The notes beneath the pieces were generated by a model, which had not been told where the DNA came from, ran no database searches, and saw nothing but the letters and a program-made list of their open reading frames with translations. A program made the translations under genes and the position numbers. A stretch of 64,000 nt of DNA from Phellopilus nigrolimitatus (taxonomy: Eukaryota; Basidiomycota; Agaricomycetes; Hymenochaetales; Hymenochaetaceae). The stretch spans positions 124,001 through 188,000 of the forward strand of contig JAJOHG010000007.1 of NCBI GenBank assembly GCA_021029095.1, written 5' to 3'. Of the stretch, positions 1 through 12,178 are shown in pieces. Positions within the stretch are counted from its first letter, which is position 1. Every line of letters begins with the position of its first letter.

Positions 1-485
1 ATGGCCGATGCCGGTGACCGAGCTCACCGCCAGCGACCGACGCGCTATCTTCGCTTCCCCTCCTTCATACATACTTGACCACTGCTGAACTGACGGACAG
101 GGTAAGCTTATATTTACACTATGCTCGCTTCGCTATGGGCGCAGATATGCCTTTTTTTCTTTCCCGTTTATATTCTGAAATATATGTAAGTTGCAGTGCT
201 GACATACATCTCCATTCAGGGCAACTCCGATACCAGAGCGCCAGAGTGCGCCACTTGTGTTTGCAAGAACTGTATCCGACCATTATCATAGTATCAATTC
301 AATTATCTCAACGTGTTCTCGCTTTCGTTGGGAGCGGCTTTGTGCGCGACAGGCTGGGCTCGGCGCCTGAAAAGGGATGCTACTTCCAGATGGGGAGTCG
401 GGGCCGCCCGGCGTTCCCTTTTATGGCTGTGAATGACGTCGATGAGCTCGAAACTCGGACGCGCTAGACGCGTTCTTCAGGCGCA
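1..485. other. Window start, no supported gene
   Basis: The stretch upstream of the debranching-enzyme gene has an open frame from 75 to 467 (+) with no recognisable domain and low-complexity composition. I see no conserved protein on either strand. It probably holds upstream promoter sequence and possibly the tail of a neighbour outside the window. Confidence 0.4.
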
Positions 486-587
486 TTTATATAGCTGAAC
501 CGGCCTGCCTTCCCCTCCTCTCTTCATCTGCCCTCCATCCGCCACATCTCTCCCCGCATTTCAACTTCATCTCTGCCGACAACCACG
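486..587 (+). promoter_or_regulatory. Putative core promoter and 5' UTR of the debranching-enzyme gene
   Basis: A TATA-like motif (TTTATATA, 486-493) lies about 95 bp before the chosen ATG at 588. A pyrimidine-rich tract at about 505-565 follows, which is the usual setting of fungal transcription starts. Position and composition support a promoter, but no transcript data are available. Confidence 0.4.
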
Positions 588-3500
588 ATGGCCACGACTC
601 AGAAAGCCAAGGCCGCCGCCTCCGCCATCGTGCACGGTCACAATCCCGCTAAGGCCACTGCCGCCGCTTCGGCGAAGGACGGTGGTGGCGAGCGCGTGGC
701 ATCGCCCACCATTGACATCCCGCCCCAGACTTTTGCGCCGTCCTCTGCGAAGAAGACGCCGAAGACGCCCGCAGACGAGGGCATAGAGTTCTTCGAGTCC
801 GCCGCCGTCGCAGGCGACGCCCCCATCCAGGTCTACGAGCTCAAGTTGGATGCGGACGGCGGGCCCAGCAAGGACAAGTCGGTGCGTTCTGTTCGCTTCG
901 TCATCGCGGAATCAAAAAGACTATTCTTTTCGCTCTTGCTATACTGGCTTTGGACTGACGCGCGCGCACGCTCTCAGTATATCCGACTTCCTCCTCCTTA
1001 TGTCCCGTACGTCCTGCGTATCAGCCTCGATGCCGGTACACCTGCATCCAAGAATGGCACTTTCAAGACCAATTTCCCCATCGATGGTGGCAAATTCGAC
1101 CGTAATCGCTTCGCGGAGCGAAAGTGAGTTCGGTTAGAAGTTGAACCTATGCAGTCCAACCGATTTAACGACGCTCGACTTACTGCAGACTCCCTACGAA
1201 TGTATCAAAGCCTATACAAATCGATCTTCCAATCTCGCATGCTGGTGCATTCGCATACTGGGTGGAATATGATAGCGACACTAAGGATGGCCGCACGAAG
1301 GGCCGGGAAGGATATTTCAATATCGATCCAGCGCTGCGTATTCGAAAGCGTGCGCCGATCCTTTCCGAGGAGCTTGTTCCAGTGCCTGCTCTCTCTGCGG
1401 TGGCGCCGCCGTCTTGAAAGAATCGGTTAATAGTTCCGATGGATGGCCTCACGATCTTAACCATTGTCTCAAAATGGATGGGCTCGCTGAACGAGTGGAG
1501 GCCTCACCTTCAGGAGGCGGCTGAGAGAGGCTACAATATGTTGCATTATACGCCGCTGCAGCAACGTGGCGAAAGCCAGAGTCCATATTCACTTGCAGAC
1601 TTTTTGACGTATGATTCCGAACTTTTTGAACCCGGATGGAAGGGGTCCCAAGAGGACGGCAGGAAGCTAATGAAAGAAATGTTGAAGGTTGCGAAAGAGG
1701 AGTATGGCCTTCTGAGCCTTACGGATGTTGTTTTGAATCATACGGCAAACAACAGTGAATGGTTGCTCGATCATCCTGAAGCTGGTAAGCTTTATTGCAT
1801 TATATGTGATTTGTCAAGATCTAACCCATCTATTTTTTTTTCTCCGTAGGCTTCAGTCCTTTCAACATCCCTCATCTCACTCCAGCTTTAGGAACTGGAC
1901 ACTGCAATGATCAATTTCTCGAAGTCACTCGCAGCTAAAGGTCTTCCTGTCAATGTCACATCAAGCGGCGACGTCGACACTCTGATAAACGCTTTCCAGC
2001 AAGAACTCAATGCATTGAACTTCTGGGAATACTACACTCTCGACGCCAAGCAACAGAAAGAAGATGTGAAGGCTGCATTGGCGTCTGCACCTGCCTGGAA
2101 AGGGCCAGACGTGGCAGGGAAAATTGTTGTTGAGCTCGCGGAACTTATTCGCTCCTCCGGCGAGCTCGACGAGTCGAGGAAATTCCACAGTCGGTTCGCG
2201 GTGACGGTGAAGCCGGAGAAAGCCGCGAGTCTGGTTAAGGCTGCTTTCACCGAGCTTGTTGACGAGGACGCGCTGGCTGATGCCTGGGTGCGGATCGTCG
2301 ATGTTCTCAATGTTCAGTCGTACCAGGAGTGGAAAGAAGACACGCGCGTTGCATTGGACAACATCAAAAATCGACTCAGCTATACGAGGTTAGCCGAGAA
2401 CGGGCCAAAATTGGGAGAGATCACAGAAGAGTGAGTTCATGTCTGGTGACGTCTACATGCACTAATATGAGTCTTTTGTCCACAGACTTCCCCTCGTCGA
2501 AACGTATTTCACGCGCTTGCAGACCGACAAGCATGACCCGAGCGCTCGTTCTCTAGCCAACAATGGGTGGATCTGGGACGCAGATCCGTTGGTCAATTTT
2601 GCCATGGCGCCTTCGAAGGCGTATCTCCGTCGTGAGGTCATCGCTTGGGGCGACTGTGTAAAACTGCGCTACGGCAATGGGCCTGACGACAATCCATGGC
2701 TCTGGCAATACATGACGCGTTATGTCGAGGAGCTCGCGGAAACGTTTGACGGTTTCCGCATCGACAATTGCCACTCGACTCCCCTGCACGTAGGCGTCAC
2801 GCTTCTGGATGCGGCGCGCGTTGTGAACCCGGACTTGTACGTCTGCGCGGAGCTGTTCACTGGAAGCGAGGATATGGACACGTACTTCGTGAGCAGGCTG
2901 GGAATCAACAGCTTGATCAGGGAATCCTACAATGGGCACGACCCCAAGGAATTATCGAGGCTGTTGTACAGAAATGGCGTCGGGAAGCCCATCGGTATGT
3001 CTTTTTGGCTGACATTCTGGTAGAACATAACCTCATTGTTTTGCTATTAGGCTCTATGGACGCTGCCTGCCTCACAAGCACCGATGAGCTGCCCCCTCCT
3101 ACTGGTAAAGGGCCGAGCCGGCCGTGTTTGGTCACTCCAGTTCAAGGCAGCTTGCCGCACGCTCTGCTCTTCGACTTGACACATGACAACGAGTCTCCGC
3201 TGCACAAGCGCAGCGCGGAAGACGCCCTTTCGACTGGTGCGCTCGTGACGTTCTCGTACTCCGCCATCGGCTCGGTCAAGGGCTTTGACGACTTGCACCC
3301 GAAGCTCTTGAACCTCGTCGGAGAGAAGCGGAAGTACGAGGTTGGGAGCGAGGGCGGGATAAGCAGAATCAAGCGCGTGCTGAACCACCTTCATACGGAG
3401 ATGATGCTCGGCGGGTTCAGTGAAGGGCATGTGCATCAGGAGAATGACGTACGCTTTCGTTTTTTTCTGAAGACCAGACCGAGCAAGGACCTGATGCTGA

Positions 3501-6121
3501 CTTGCACTATAGTACATCGTCATGCACCGTGTGCAGCCAACTACACAAAAGGGATACTTGCTTGTGGCGCATACGGCCTTCTCCAAGGGGTCAAAGGATC
3601 GAGGCTGGAGTACGTATTCGTATTATGTGTTCGACGATGATTTTCAGAGGCTTACTATCAATCAGTCGACCCTATCCGACTTCGGAAGACGAAGGCCAAG
3701 TTCATCCTTGGTTCAGCGCTCGACATTACGGCATACGAGATCGACGACCCAAAGCTGCTCCGCGGTCTTCCTTCGTCGCTCGTGAACATTGCTCCAGTAA
3801 CGCCAAGCGAATCGTCGGACCACGAAGGACCTTACTCGGAGATTATCGTCCCAGAGTACTTCCCACCTGGCAGTGTTATGCTATTTGAAACGCAACTGCA
3901 GGGCATCGAGGCAGACCTCGACACGTTCTGTGCGTCTGGCGCCGACGAAGCCTTTGGAGACCTCGATTTTGTGGACCTTAACGCTGTCCTGCACCGAGCA
4001 GAAGGGGAGGAACTGGACGCGACGGCTGGCGCGATTGGCGCGTATGACATCCCGGGCATGGGCAAGCTCACGTACTGCGGCTTGGAGGGCTGGATGCACC
4101 CCCTTCGTCACATCATGAAGTACAACGACCTTGGACACCCGCTCTGTGCGAATCTGAGAAACGGGACATGGGCCTTTGATTATATTCATGGTCGTTTGTT
4201 GAAGTATGTCTCCGCTGTTTTTTACTCCTTCATTAGTCTTTTTCTTATGTTACTTGCTTTCAGGCACACTGAGCACCTGCCTCGGCTTGCGGTACCAGCC
4301 AATTGGTTAAAAGAAGAGTTTGACAGGATAAAAACCAACATTCCGCCTTTCTTGCGGCCGAGGTATTTCGCCATTGTCATATCCACGGCATACAAAGCAG
4401 CTCGACGAGTCGCCGTCGAGCAATGTTCCGAATTTGTTGCTACTGGCCACGATCTTACACACGACCTGGCTCTTTGCTCCATCCAGATGTATGGTCTCGT
4501 GCAATCCGCCTCGCTAGACCCTGGCAAGCCAGGTTCCGTCGCTGGCGGCGGGTCTGCCGCACTTCACTGCCGGCTGGGCTAGGACGTGGGGAAGAGATGT
4601 GTTCATCTCTCTTCGCGGTCTTTTCCTGACGACCGGAAATTTCGACGGTGCAAAGAAGCATATTCTGGCGTTTGCGTCGACGCTCAAGCACGGGCTTATC
4701 CCGAACTTACTGGACTTCTGTGCGGAGCCCGAGGTACAACTCGCGGGACTCGCCGTGGTGGATGCTTCAAAATATCCAGGACTACGTCAAAACCGCGCCT
4801 GATGGCCTTTCTCTTTTATCTGAGCCCTGTGAAGCGTCGTTTCCGAAGAACGATGCGTTTGTCCCGTGGGACGACCCGAAGGCGTACGCCTACTCGAGCA
4901 CGATCGCGGAAATTATTCAAGAAATTCTCCAGCGCCACTGCGACGGTATTCATTTCCGCGAGTACAATGCTGGGCCGAACCTCGATATGCAGATGCGGGA
5001 CGAAGGCTTCAACATTGACATTCGCGTGGATTGGACGACTGGATTTATACTGGGTGGGAACAAATATAACTGCGGAACTTGGATGGACAAGATGGGAGAG
5101 TCGACAAAGGCAGGAACGAAGGGCACGCCGGGCACGCCACGCGATGGTGCTCCTGTAGAGATCACCGGTCTCTTGGCGAGTACGCTAATCTGGCTTGACG
5201 AATTATCCCGTGCGGGCAAATTCCCCTTCAGGGGAGTGCAAGCGGAAGGTACTTCAACTTGTTTTCGATTTAAAGAGTTGATGGCTCATTTTTTCTTCTT
5301 CTCGTTAGTCGAAGGGAGGCGTCAGCTTGTAACGTACAGGGCATGGGCTGGTCTCATAAAGACGAACTTCGAGACGTACTACCATGTACCAGCCGGTAAA
5401 CAATCATTCCTGCTTTTGTTTTCTTGTCCTTCGTGCAGTCTTCTAACCTATTTTTTACAGATCCAGCAGACGATGCTAAGTACCACGTCAACCCTGACCT
5501 CATCAATCGCCGTGGAATCTATAAGGATGTCTACGGCTCCGGTGAAGGCAGGGAATGGTCTGGCTACCAGATGCGCTGCAACTTCCCGATTGCAATGGTT
5601 GTGGCCCCGGAGCTCTTTGATGCCGAACACGCCTTAAAAGCCTTGAAGCTCGCGAACGAGACTATTCGTAGCCCGTTGGGTATGAAGACGCTCGACCCGA
5701 TTGACTCGCAGTACAGGCCGAATTACGACAACTCGAATGACTCTGATGATCCGAGCATCGCAAAAGGACTGAACTATCATAGCGGTCCTGAATGGGGATG
5801 GCCTCTTGGGTACTTTTTGCGAGCGTACTTGTATTTCGACACGCGCGTCGGCGAGGGGAAGAAGGTGCGCCAAACTATAGTAAACGATGAATTGATGCAT
5901 GGCTAACGCAGACCCACTAGGATAAGGATGTCACTCTCCACCGCCTTCTTACCTATCTTTTGCCCGTGAGGCGACACATCCAGAGCGACCCGTGGCGTGG
6001 AATTCCGGAGCTGACGAACGAGAACGGCGCATACTGCCACGACTCGTGCAACACGCAAGCGTGGAGCGCGAGCACGCTGCTGGACTTCCTCGAGGACGTT
6101 CATAAAATCAACAGCTCGTAG
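588..6121 (+). CDS. GDB1: Glycogen debranching enzyme (4-alpha-glucanotransferase / amylo-1,6-glucosidase), interrupted
   Basis: This cytosolic enzyme moves maltosyl/maltotriosyl units from glycogen branches and then hydrolyses the remaining alpha-1,6 glucose. The frames joined over about ten short introns match the eukaryotic enzyme along its whole length. An N-terminal beta domain is followed by the GH13-type transferase core, with VVLNH (about 1729), the nucleophile motif FRIDNCHS (about 2755) and the acid/base motif CAELFTG (about 2843). The C-terminal GH133-like glucosidase region includes WGRDVF (about 4590), DSPWWML (about 4750) and [13 protein letters not shown] (about 5780). The start at 588 follows a TATA-like box. 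The stop is TAG at 6119-6121. Three lesions break the frame: an in-frame TGA at 1415-1417 in a variable linker, and one-base insertions near 4530 and 4714 inside conserved blocks. These look like assembly errors, because homology continues on both sides. It is convergent with the SET gene. Confidence 0.93.
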
Positions 6122-6556
6122 AGCCGCGGATGTTAAATGGGTGGATTTGTTGAAATCATGCATTATAATTTTTTCTTCGTTTTGCTCTCTTTCGATCTTT
6201 GGCATAATTGTCTCTCTTTCATTTGGTATCTCTCGACGCATGAGAATGGACTTAAACGGACCTTACACACCACTCTCCGCACATTGTTTTAGGTAGATTG
6301 GACTATAACTCAGATATACAAGCTCTTTTTTTCCGTACGCACTAACTCTTAGTCACCGTCGACACTCATTCCGATTGGCTGCGCAACGTCAAAAGTGTAA
6401 TCTGTGCCTGATTTTCTCTTTCCTGCCGTATCGGACTTATTTTTCTTATAACTTCAAATTAGAGCCGCGTATTACTGTCAGGTCTAAACGCCCCCAAAGA
6501 AAATCTCATGATCCAAATTGACAGTGGTCAATACAACGTTGATCGAAACTATCCTT
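6122..6556. other. Convergent intergenic region
   Basis: This lies between the 3' ends of the debranching enzyme (+) and the SET/TPR gene (-). It is AT- and T-rich, as expected for two fungal 3' UTRs and terminators. I see no coding signal. Confidence 0.5.
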
Positions 6557-8970
6557 TTACAACTCCCATTTCAAACTTGCATAAACACCCGAGTATCCCT
6601 CTTTGAAGAGTCTGCGATGTCCTGCAACTATCTCTGTTGCATTCTCTGCCACGCGTTTCCACGCATTGGCAGTGCGCCTTTTCCCCAGCTGCCAGCATAC
6701 ACTCGATTGCTGCACAAGTGTTTTGATAATGAACGGATGGTAATACCCGTGCTGCGTCAACAGCATGTCTCCACCTCCGCTCTTCTCGTTAGCGGCATCA
6801 GGCGAAGACTTGTACTCGAAGGAGAAACCCAGAGCGACGAGGTAGCGGGCGTTCGTGTGCAGTGCATCCTCGGTAAAATTGGGGCCTAGGTAGAGGTAGC
6901 ATGCGAAAAGATAGGCGAGCGGCTCGAGCAGCGGGAAGCGCGGCTGCTCGGAGCCGAGTGCGTATATGATGCCTCGAGCTCGTCGCACGCCGCCGACACC
7001 TCCCGCGCGACCTCGCGCACAGTCGCATCGTCTGGACGCGTCGCTTCGTCCCGGCCAGGGTCTGTGCGCAGATTCTCTGCGGGTGCGCGTTCACTCAGGC
7101 CTTTGACGCGTTGGACAAGCTCGACGCGCCGCTGGCGCACTGCAGGCCCCTCCTTCTCCTCGACCGCGCAGAAGGCGCAGGCGCATGGGGTCCCCGGCGG
7201 GCGCGCGAGCTCCGAGCGCCGCTCCTCGAGCGGGAGGGCGGGGTGTACGTGCGAAATGGAGATACGTTCGCCGCGCGGGATGTCACGGCATGCTCGAAGA
7301 ATGAGGATGTCACCGAGAAAACTGCGCGCGGCATTAGGAAGGCAGGAGTGTTTAATGTGGGCGCGTGAGCCGAGAGGCCATATTCCAAGACCCTGCGCCG
7401 GGGGAGAGTTTGAAGGGAGGAGAGGGTGGATGGCAGGAAATGGAGTTGCGTACGATTCACGGATGGTATCAATTAAATTGCTAAATAACAAGTCAAGGTC
7501 TGCTAATAATGTTGATGAAAAGAAAATGCGTACACATCGATAACTGCTCGTCCATCAATGACGGTGACGTTTTCGACTGAGTTTTCTTCATCGTACACCT
7601 TCAAGTCCTTTCCGAGAGCAAAAATACCATCACCGAGTGACGGATTGTCCAATATCTTAACCGCGATTTTCTGTGTCAATTTCCAACCCTCGCCCTGTCC
7701 AATTATGCTTCTTGTGGCATCATAAACCAATACTCTTTCTTCATCCTTCAGTTCCGGCGGATAAAGCACTTCGAACGCTTTATTGCACAGCAGAAGTTCA
7801 CCTGCCTTGATGTCGTTTTTTGCGACAAGTAGACCATCAGAAAGAGCTACCGGACCTAGGTAGTCTGCAACATCAGCCCGCGGAGTCGGCTTCCTGGCTT
7901 CGCTGACAAGTGAAATCCAGTCATATTTCCCAGTTTTCTGCTCTTCCATCCTTGATATGTTCTTTGCGAGGAGTGCCTTTGCTTCATGGTTTTTCGGGAA
8001 TGCAGCTGTGAGTTGCTCCAGTAGTCTCAAGGAATCGGAGAAGTGGCCCATGAAATAAAAGGCGCGTGCACCGCGAAAGAGAGCTTTCTCGTTCGCCTGG
8101 CCACTCGATAATCGAATGACCTGTTCGGCGTCTGATACTGCGGCAGCGAAGGAACCGAGTTGTAGGTAAGCCTGAGCACGGTTGAGTAAGAGGGAAATCT
8201 CGAGAGCTGCATCGTGCTCATATTGAAGAGCGTTTGAGTAACTTACAAAACACATTTGTTTAAGCAACACGCATTATGTTCAATTATGAAAATGCGCACT
8301 CAGAGACGGCCGTCCTGTACAACTTGTTCTTGAATGCGTCATTTCCTCGGTCCTTTAATTCCTCGCTGGGTGAGCGGACCTGGTCGTCCGGGAACGTCGT
8401 CTTCCAGCTCTCGGATAGAGTGCATCCCTCTCCGTGAGGTACACCAAGTCAGACGGGTGATCCACCCGAATCCCGCTCGTGCTCTCCTTCGCCGCTTCGC
8501 AGTACGGCTCCTTAATGGCCAAAACTGCGCCTGCGGGAAGGACGTTTGCTACATCGCGCCCGAAGTGCAGGTTGTACACGCGCAGATTATGCACCGCGCC
8601 GCGCTCGTCCTCCACTACCGCGAGCAGCGCATCCTCGCCGGCCGCGCCAAGGTACCTCGCGCGCGTTATTGTGCGCACGACGAGCGCGTGGCCCGTCGCT
8701 GCCTTCGCTCCAACGCAGGTCCTCGATGTACGTCTTCGCTAGGTCGGCGAGCGGAGCGCTCGCGCACGGCGCACGGTGGAAGATGTACGAGACAGCCTGA
8801 GTGGGGGCGCGCACGACGTCGGCGACGTATCCGGCTGCGTGCTGGCCGAGCAGTGTGCTGCGTGAAGCAGGACGGACTGCACGTCCTCGGATGGAGGACA
8901 GGTGGACGAGGACCTCATTACCGTACTCAAGGATATGCGAGTAATCTTCAGAATTGTCGGTCTGTTGCAT
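6557..8970 (-). CDS. TPR and SET-domain protein (SMYD/SET-like putative lysine methyltransferase), frameshifted
   Basis: Reading down the minus strand, a novel N-terminal region (8970-8440) is followed by a TPR block. The TPR block starts with EELKDRGNDAFKNK near 8370 and continues through ALQYEHDAALEISLLLNRAQ (about 8230). Next comes a split SET domain with IKHSCLPNAARSFLGD (about 7360), the equivalent of the NHSCxPN cofactor-binding motif. A Cys pair (CACAFC, about 7180) sits in the post-SET position. The architecture matches fungal TPR/SET proteins thought to methylate lysines, but the substrate is unknown. The first residue of the NHSC motif is Lys here. Three frame changes interrupt the homology, near 8715, 8415 and 6965, and none looks like an intron. 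The start at 8970 is the first ATG of the N-terminal frame and is uncertain. Confidence 0.8.
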
Positions 8971-9177
8971 TATGGCAACGAGTAAATCTCAGGAAATCCG
9001 AAGTAGCGCTGCGAGCCGTAGAACAGAGATTTGGCGAGAGTGCCATGAGGATGATCGGTAAGTGTGAGAAGCAATACCCATGAGTAACTTGAGTAAAATC
9101 ATTTTTTTTCTTCTCGTCTACACTGTGGCTTTCACATCGCCCAACATCAAGCTAGTATTCATATGTATCCCAATCGT

Positions 9178-11671
9178 TTATATGTCATACTCATCCACGT
9201 TCAAAATAAGAGTCGCAAAAAACCTGATCATCTCGAGGAAACCCTCGACAGCGATAGCTGAACCGACTTGTTAGCATGAGCTCTATTATATAAGGGAAAT
9301 GTCTGAACGTACATTCGTTGACAGTATGAATTCCACCTGGAATACCATCAGACTTGAACATGTTGTTGTGATTGTAGCGGAAAATGTGCTTCGTGAGGTT
9401 CCAATAGTATCGGGTATCTGCGCGCCATTTCTCGGTCAGTCCATACAATACGGAACAAAAAGAAGACCCCCGTACCAGTGTTGCCCGTCATAAGGCCCGG
9501 CGCGATCTGCACCTCCTCCGCATTTTGATAATTGCGGTGGGAGTTGTACGTCGCGCGAATCGTGCCTGAAAGCAGTTTGTACGGCGCCTCGTCCGTGGGT
9601 GTGATGGGTGCAGGCTCAAGCGCAGTACCAAACGCGTCGGTGAGCGTAAGCGAGCCACTCGATCCTGTGTGCAAGTTTTGTCCGAAGGCATCATAGGTCA
9701 GGTTGAATTTCTTGGCGAGTTTGGCAAGGAGCTTCGTGTCATGCTCCTTGGTCGCCGCGACAGAGCTGTGTAAATATATCAGCTTTGTTTTGAAATACGA
9801 GCTATCGGAATTTCTAGATTTACCTCTGAGTAGCAATACGATGATTGACGACAGCCCACGCCTGCTCGGGTAACGCATTCGTTTTGACTCCGCCTTGAAT
9901 AAGATCGATCGCCTGTGTAGTGCCGACGAAAGCACGGAGAGTTTTATCCTTCTCGATAAACTTCTCAAGTTCGTGCAGCGCCTTGTCCGAGCTGACAGAT
10001 TTTTTGACCGTCTTGCTCAGTTTGCTGTCCATATCAGGTGCGTGCGCGGCAAAGCACTGTAGCATGCCATAAATCGGCGTGGTACGGTCAAGAACAGCTG
10101 GAATTGGGTGCGTCTCGTATTCCACAAGAAGAGCAGAGAGGATGCCTATGCTCTACATTGTCCGATTAGTCTCCGCCGACAATGAAAAGAGATCGGCTTA
10201 CAGTGTGAACAGGGGGGACGCTTGAATGGCCACCAGGAGACAATACTTCGAGTCGCGTATCAATGTAGCCTTTTTCACCGACGGCGGGGACTGCAAACAC
10301 GCCACCATACTGCTCAGAGAATCCGCCTGTGTTTGTTGAGTACATTGTTGAATGCAGACGGGCACGTGAAAGAAATTCATACAGACCTCCTTCATCGACA
10401 ATCATAGCGAATGTATCTTCACCGTAAGTCGCCTCCAAGTATTTACCGAGCTCTTTAGCACCCTGTATTCAGGATACATGAGCTCGCCTTAAAAGGAGGC
10501 TTTGAGAAAGCTGCGTACGTAGAGACCTGACACTTCCTCATCAAATCCGAAAGCAAGAACAATCTTGCGAGTCGGCTGGAAATCCGCGCCTAGAAGGGTC
10601 TCAATCGCAGACCTAAGACGGTTGAGGAAGGTTCCTGCGATCTGTGTAGAAAGACGTACATAACACCAATGAGTCCGCTCTTGTCATCTGAGCTGCCACG
10701 ACCCCAAATTCTCTTTCCTGAAGACGATGGATTAAATACTATCAAATGTCAATCGACACTAAATGTACCATCATAGAAACCTGAAAACGGTGGATGCACC
10801 CACTCGTCGACAGTTCTCGGGTCGACAGGAACCACGTCTTTTACACTGTCAGAGGGAGCCCATGGGTCAAACTTACCAGCAGCAACGTACCTTGGTGGGC
10901 ATGCAAGAAGCAAGGGCTTGAGCGAAGGGTCCGAGCCTACCCATTCATAAACCAGGCCATAGGTGTTGACTAAGGCAATGTTTAACCTGTTTTCCACATT
11001 TCAATAAATAGATAGCATACATACCTTTGGTTAGCTTCAGCGAGGAGTGACTACATTATCGCGCATGTTCATATGAGTGTGTGTGAAAGAAGATAAATAT
11101 GAATATGCTAACACGAGAGGGAATGCCTTCAGAAGATAGTCGTGGAACGCCTGAAATTTTGTCCAGCGCGGGTCCACACCCACGGGTTCCATCTTGTCGT
11201 AAGATTCGGTCCTATACACGAAAATTACACGCATGATAAGATCGCAGCTTCTTTACAGACTTACGGAACTCTGACGGCACCGCTGAGCCAGTCAATGGCT
11301 TTCTCTTTGAAGGCATCCGTACCAAACCGCTCTCCAACCGCATCCCAGAGCACTTTGTTTCTCTCCGGAAGTAGCTGCTCGACCTGCGGACAGAGTGCCT
11401 CTGTGCGCACAGGCCTGACATGGTCGAACACGCCGATCCTGTCGAGCGTGCCCCAAAGGCCATCGACACTGCCACCGCATGCTCGGGCGTGGAACTTCAG
11501 GAGGGAATCGATGCTAACTAACAGCCCGGCGAGGCTCACGCACAGGAGGACTGCGCGGGTGAGGACATTTAAATTGCCTCTCAGCGAGCCGCCGTCGACG
11601 CGCGACCTAGGCACCTTCGCCATGGGGAGGAGCGTGTCGAGGCTACCCTTCTCGTCGATTAGACCTGCCAT
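9178..11671 (-). CDS. CPS1: Carboxypeptidase S-like M20 metallopeptidase, copy 1 (motif damaged)
   Basis: This resembles the vacuolar Gly-X carboxypeptidase (yeast Cps1), a zinc M20 peptidase made as a type II membrane protein. A short cytosolic tail from the ATG at 11671 leads to a membrane anchor (TRAVLLCVSLAGLLV, about 11550). Then come the VDEWVHPPFSGF block (about 10800), WGRGSSDDKSGLIG (about 10700), GFDEEVSG (about 10530), GGFSEQYGGVFAVPAVGEKG (about 10300) and the C-terminal VDEYDI stop at 9178. The first metal-ligand motif (HQD in copy 2) is out of frame because of one extra base near 10895. Translated as it stands, the His is lost. A second frame change occurs after GLIGVM (about 10650). 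The copy lies tandem with copy 2, same strand, 507 bp away, so unequal crossing-over is likely. Confidence 0.85.
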
Positions 11672-12178
11672 GAACGTCTTCGTCGCCGTCTGAACCGTCG
11701 GTGGTGAGGGTGTGAAAGGAAGCAGACGAGTGTAACGGCGTAGAGCTATAGAAGACTGCCTATCGCCGGAGCGCATGGATGCCACTTGCAGACGCGAGTT
11801 CACCAGTGGCGATCACACGAAAGCTTCACAACACGTGACAGCGGACTAGATAACGACTCGAGATGCTAGCCAAGATTAGATTACTTGGACAAGAAGATTC
11901 GAAACACTGCGGTCTCATACCCGATTTTGCGTGCGATTCCTTCTGGTTCTCAAAACTTTTGAATTTATTCTCAACTTGAACTTGACGAGTTTAACCCTTT
12001 TCCAAGTAACATTTCCGAAGGTACTCTCGACCCGGCTAGCTTAGGAAATTATAGTATAAAGTGACGAACCCGGACCCTTCATAAGAGTGAAACCCAATTA
12101 AGTACTTCCTTTTTTCTTCTAGTTTACATTACACATTACGACTTTTATTTCATCCGATTTCGCGTGCATCACAACCTT
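11672..12178. other. Spacer between tandem M20 peptidase genes
   Basis: This holds the putative promoter of copy 1 and the 3' flank of copy 2. The part from about 12042 to 12178 is repeated, diverged and with an insertion, beside the third peptidase copy at 33418-33671. No gene is seen. Confidence 0.6.

Noticed and set aside
75..467. 130-codon frame at the window start
   Set aside because: It has no recognisable domain, no clear splice context, and lies in the promoter region of the debranching enzyme.
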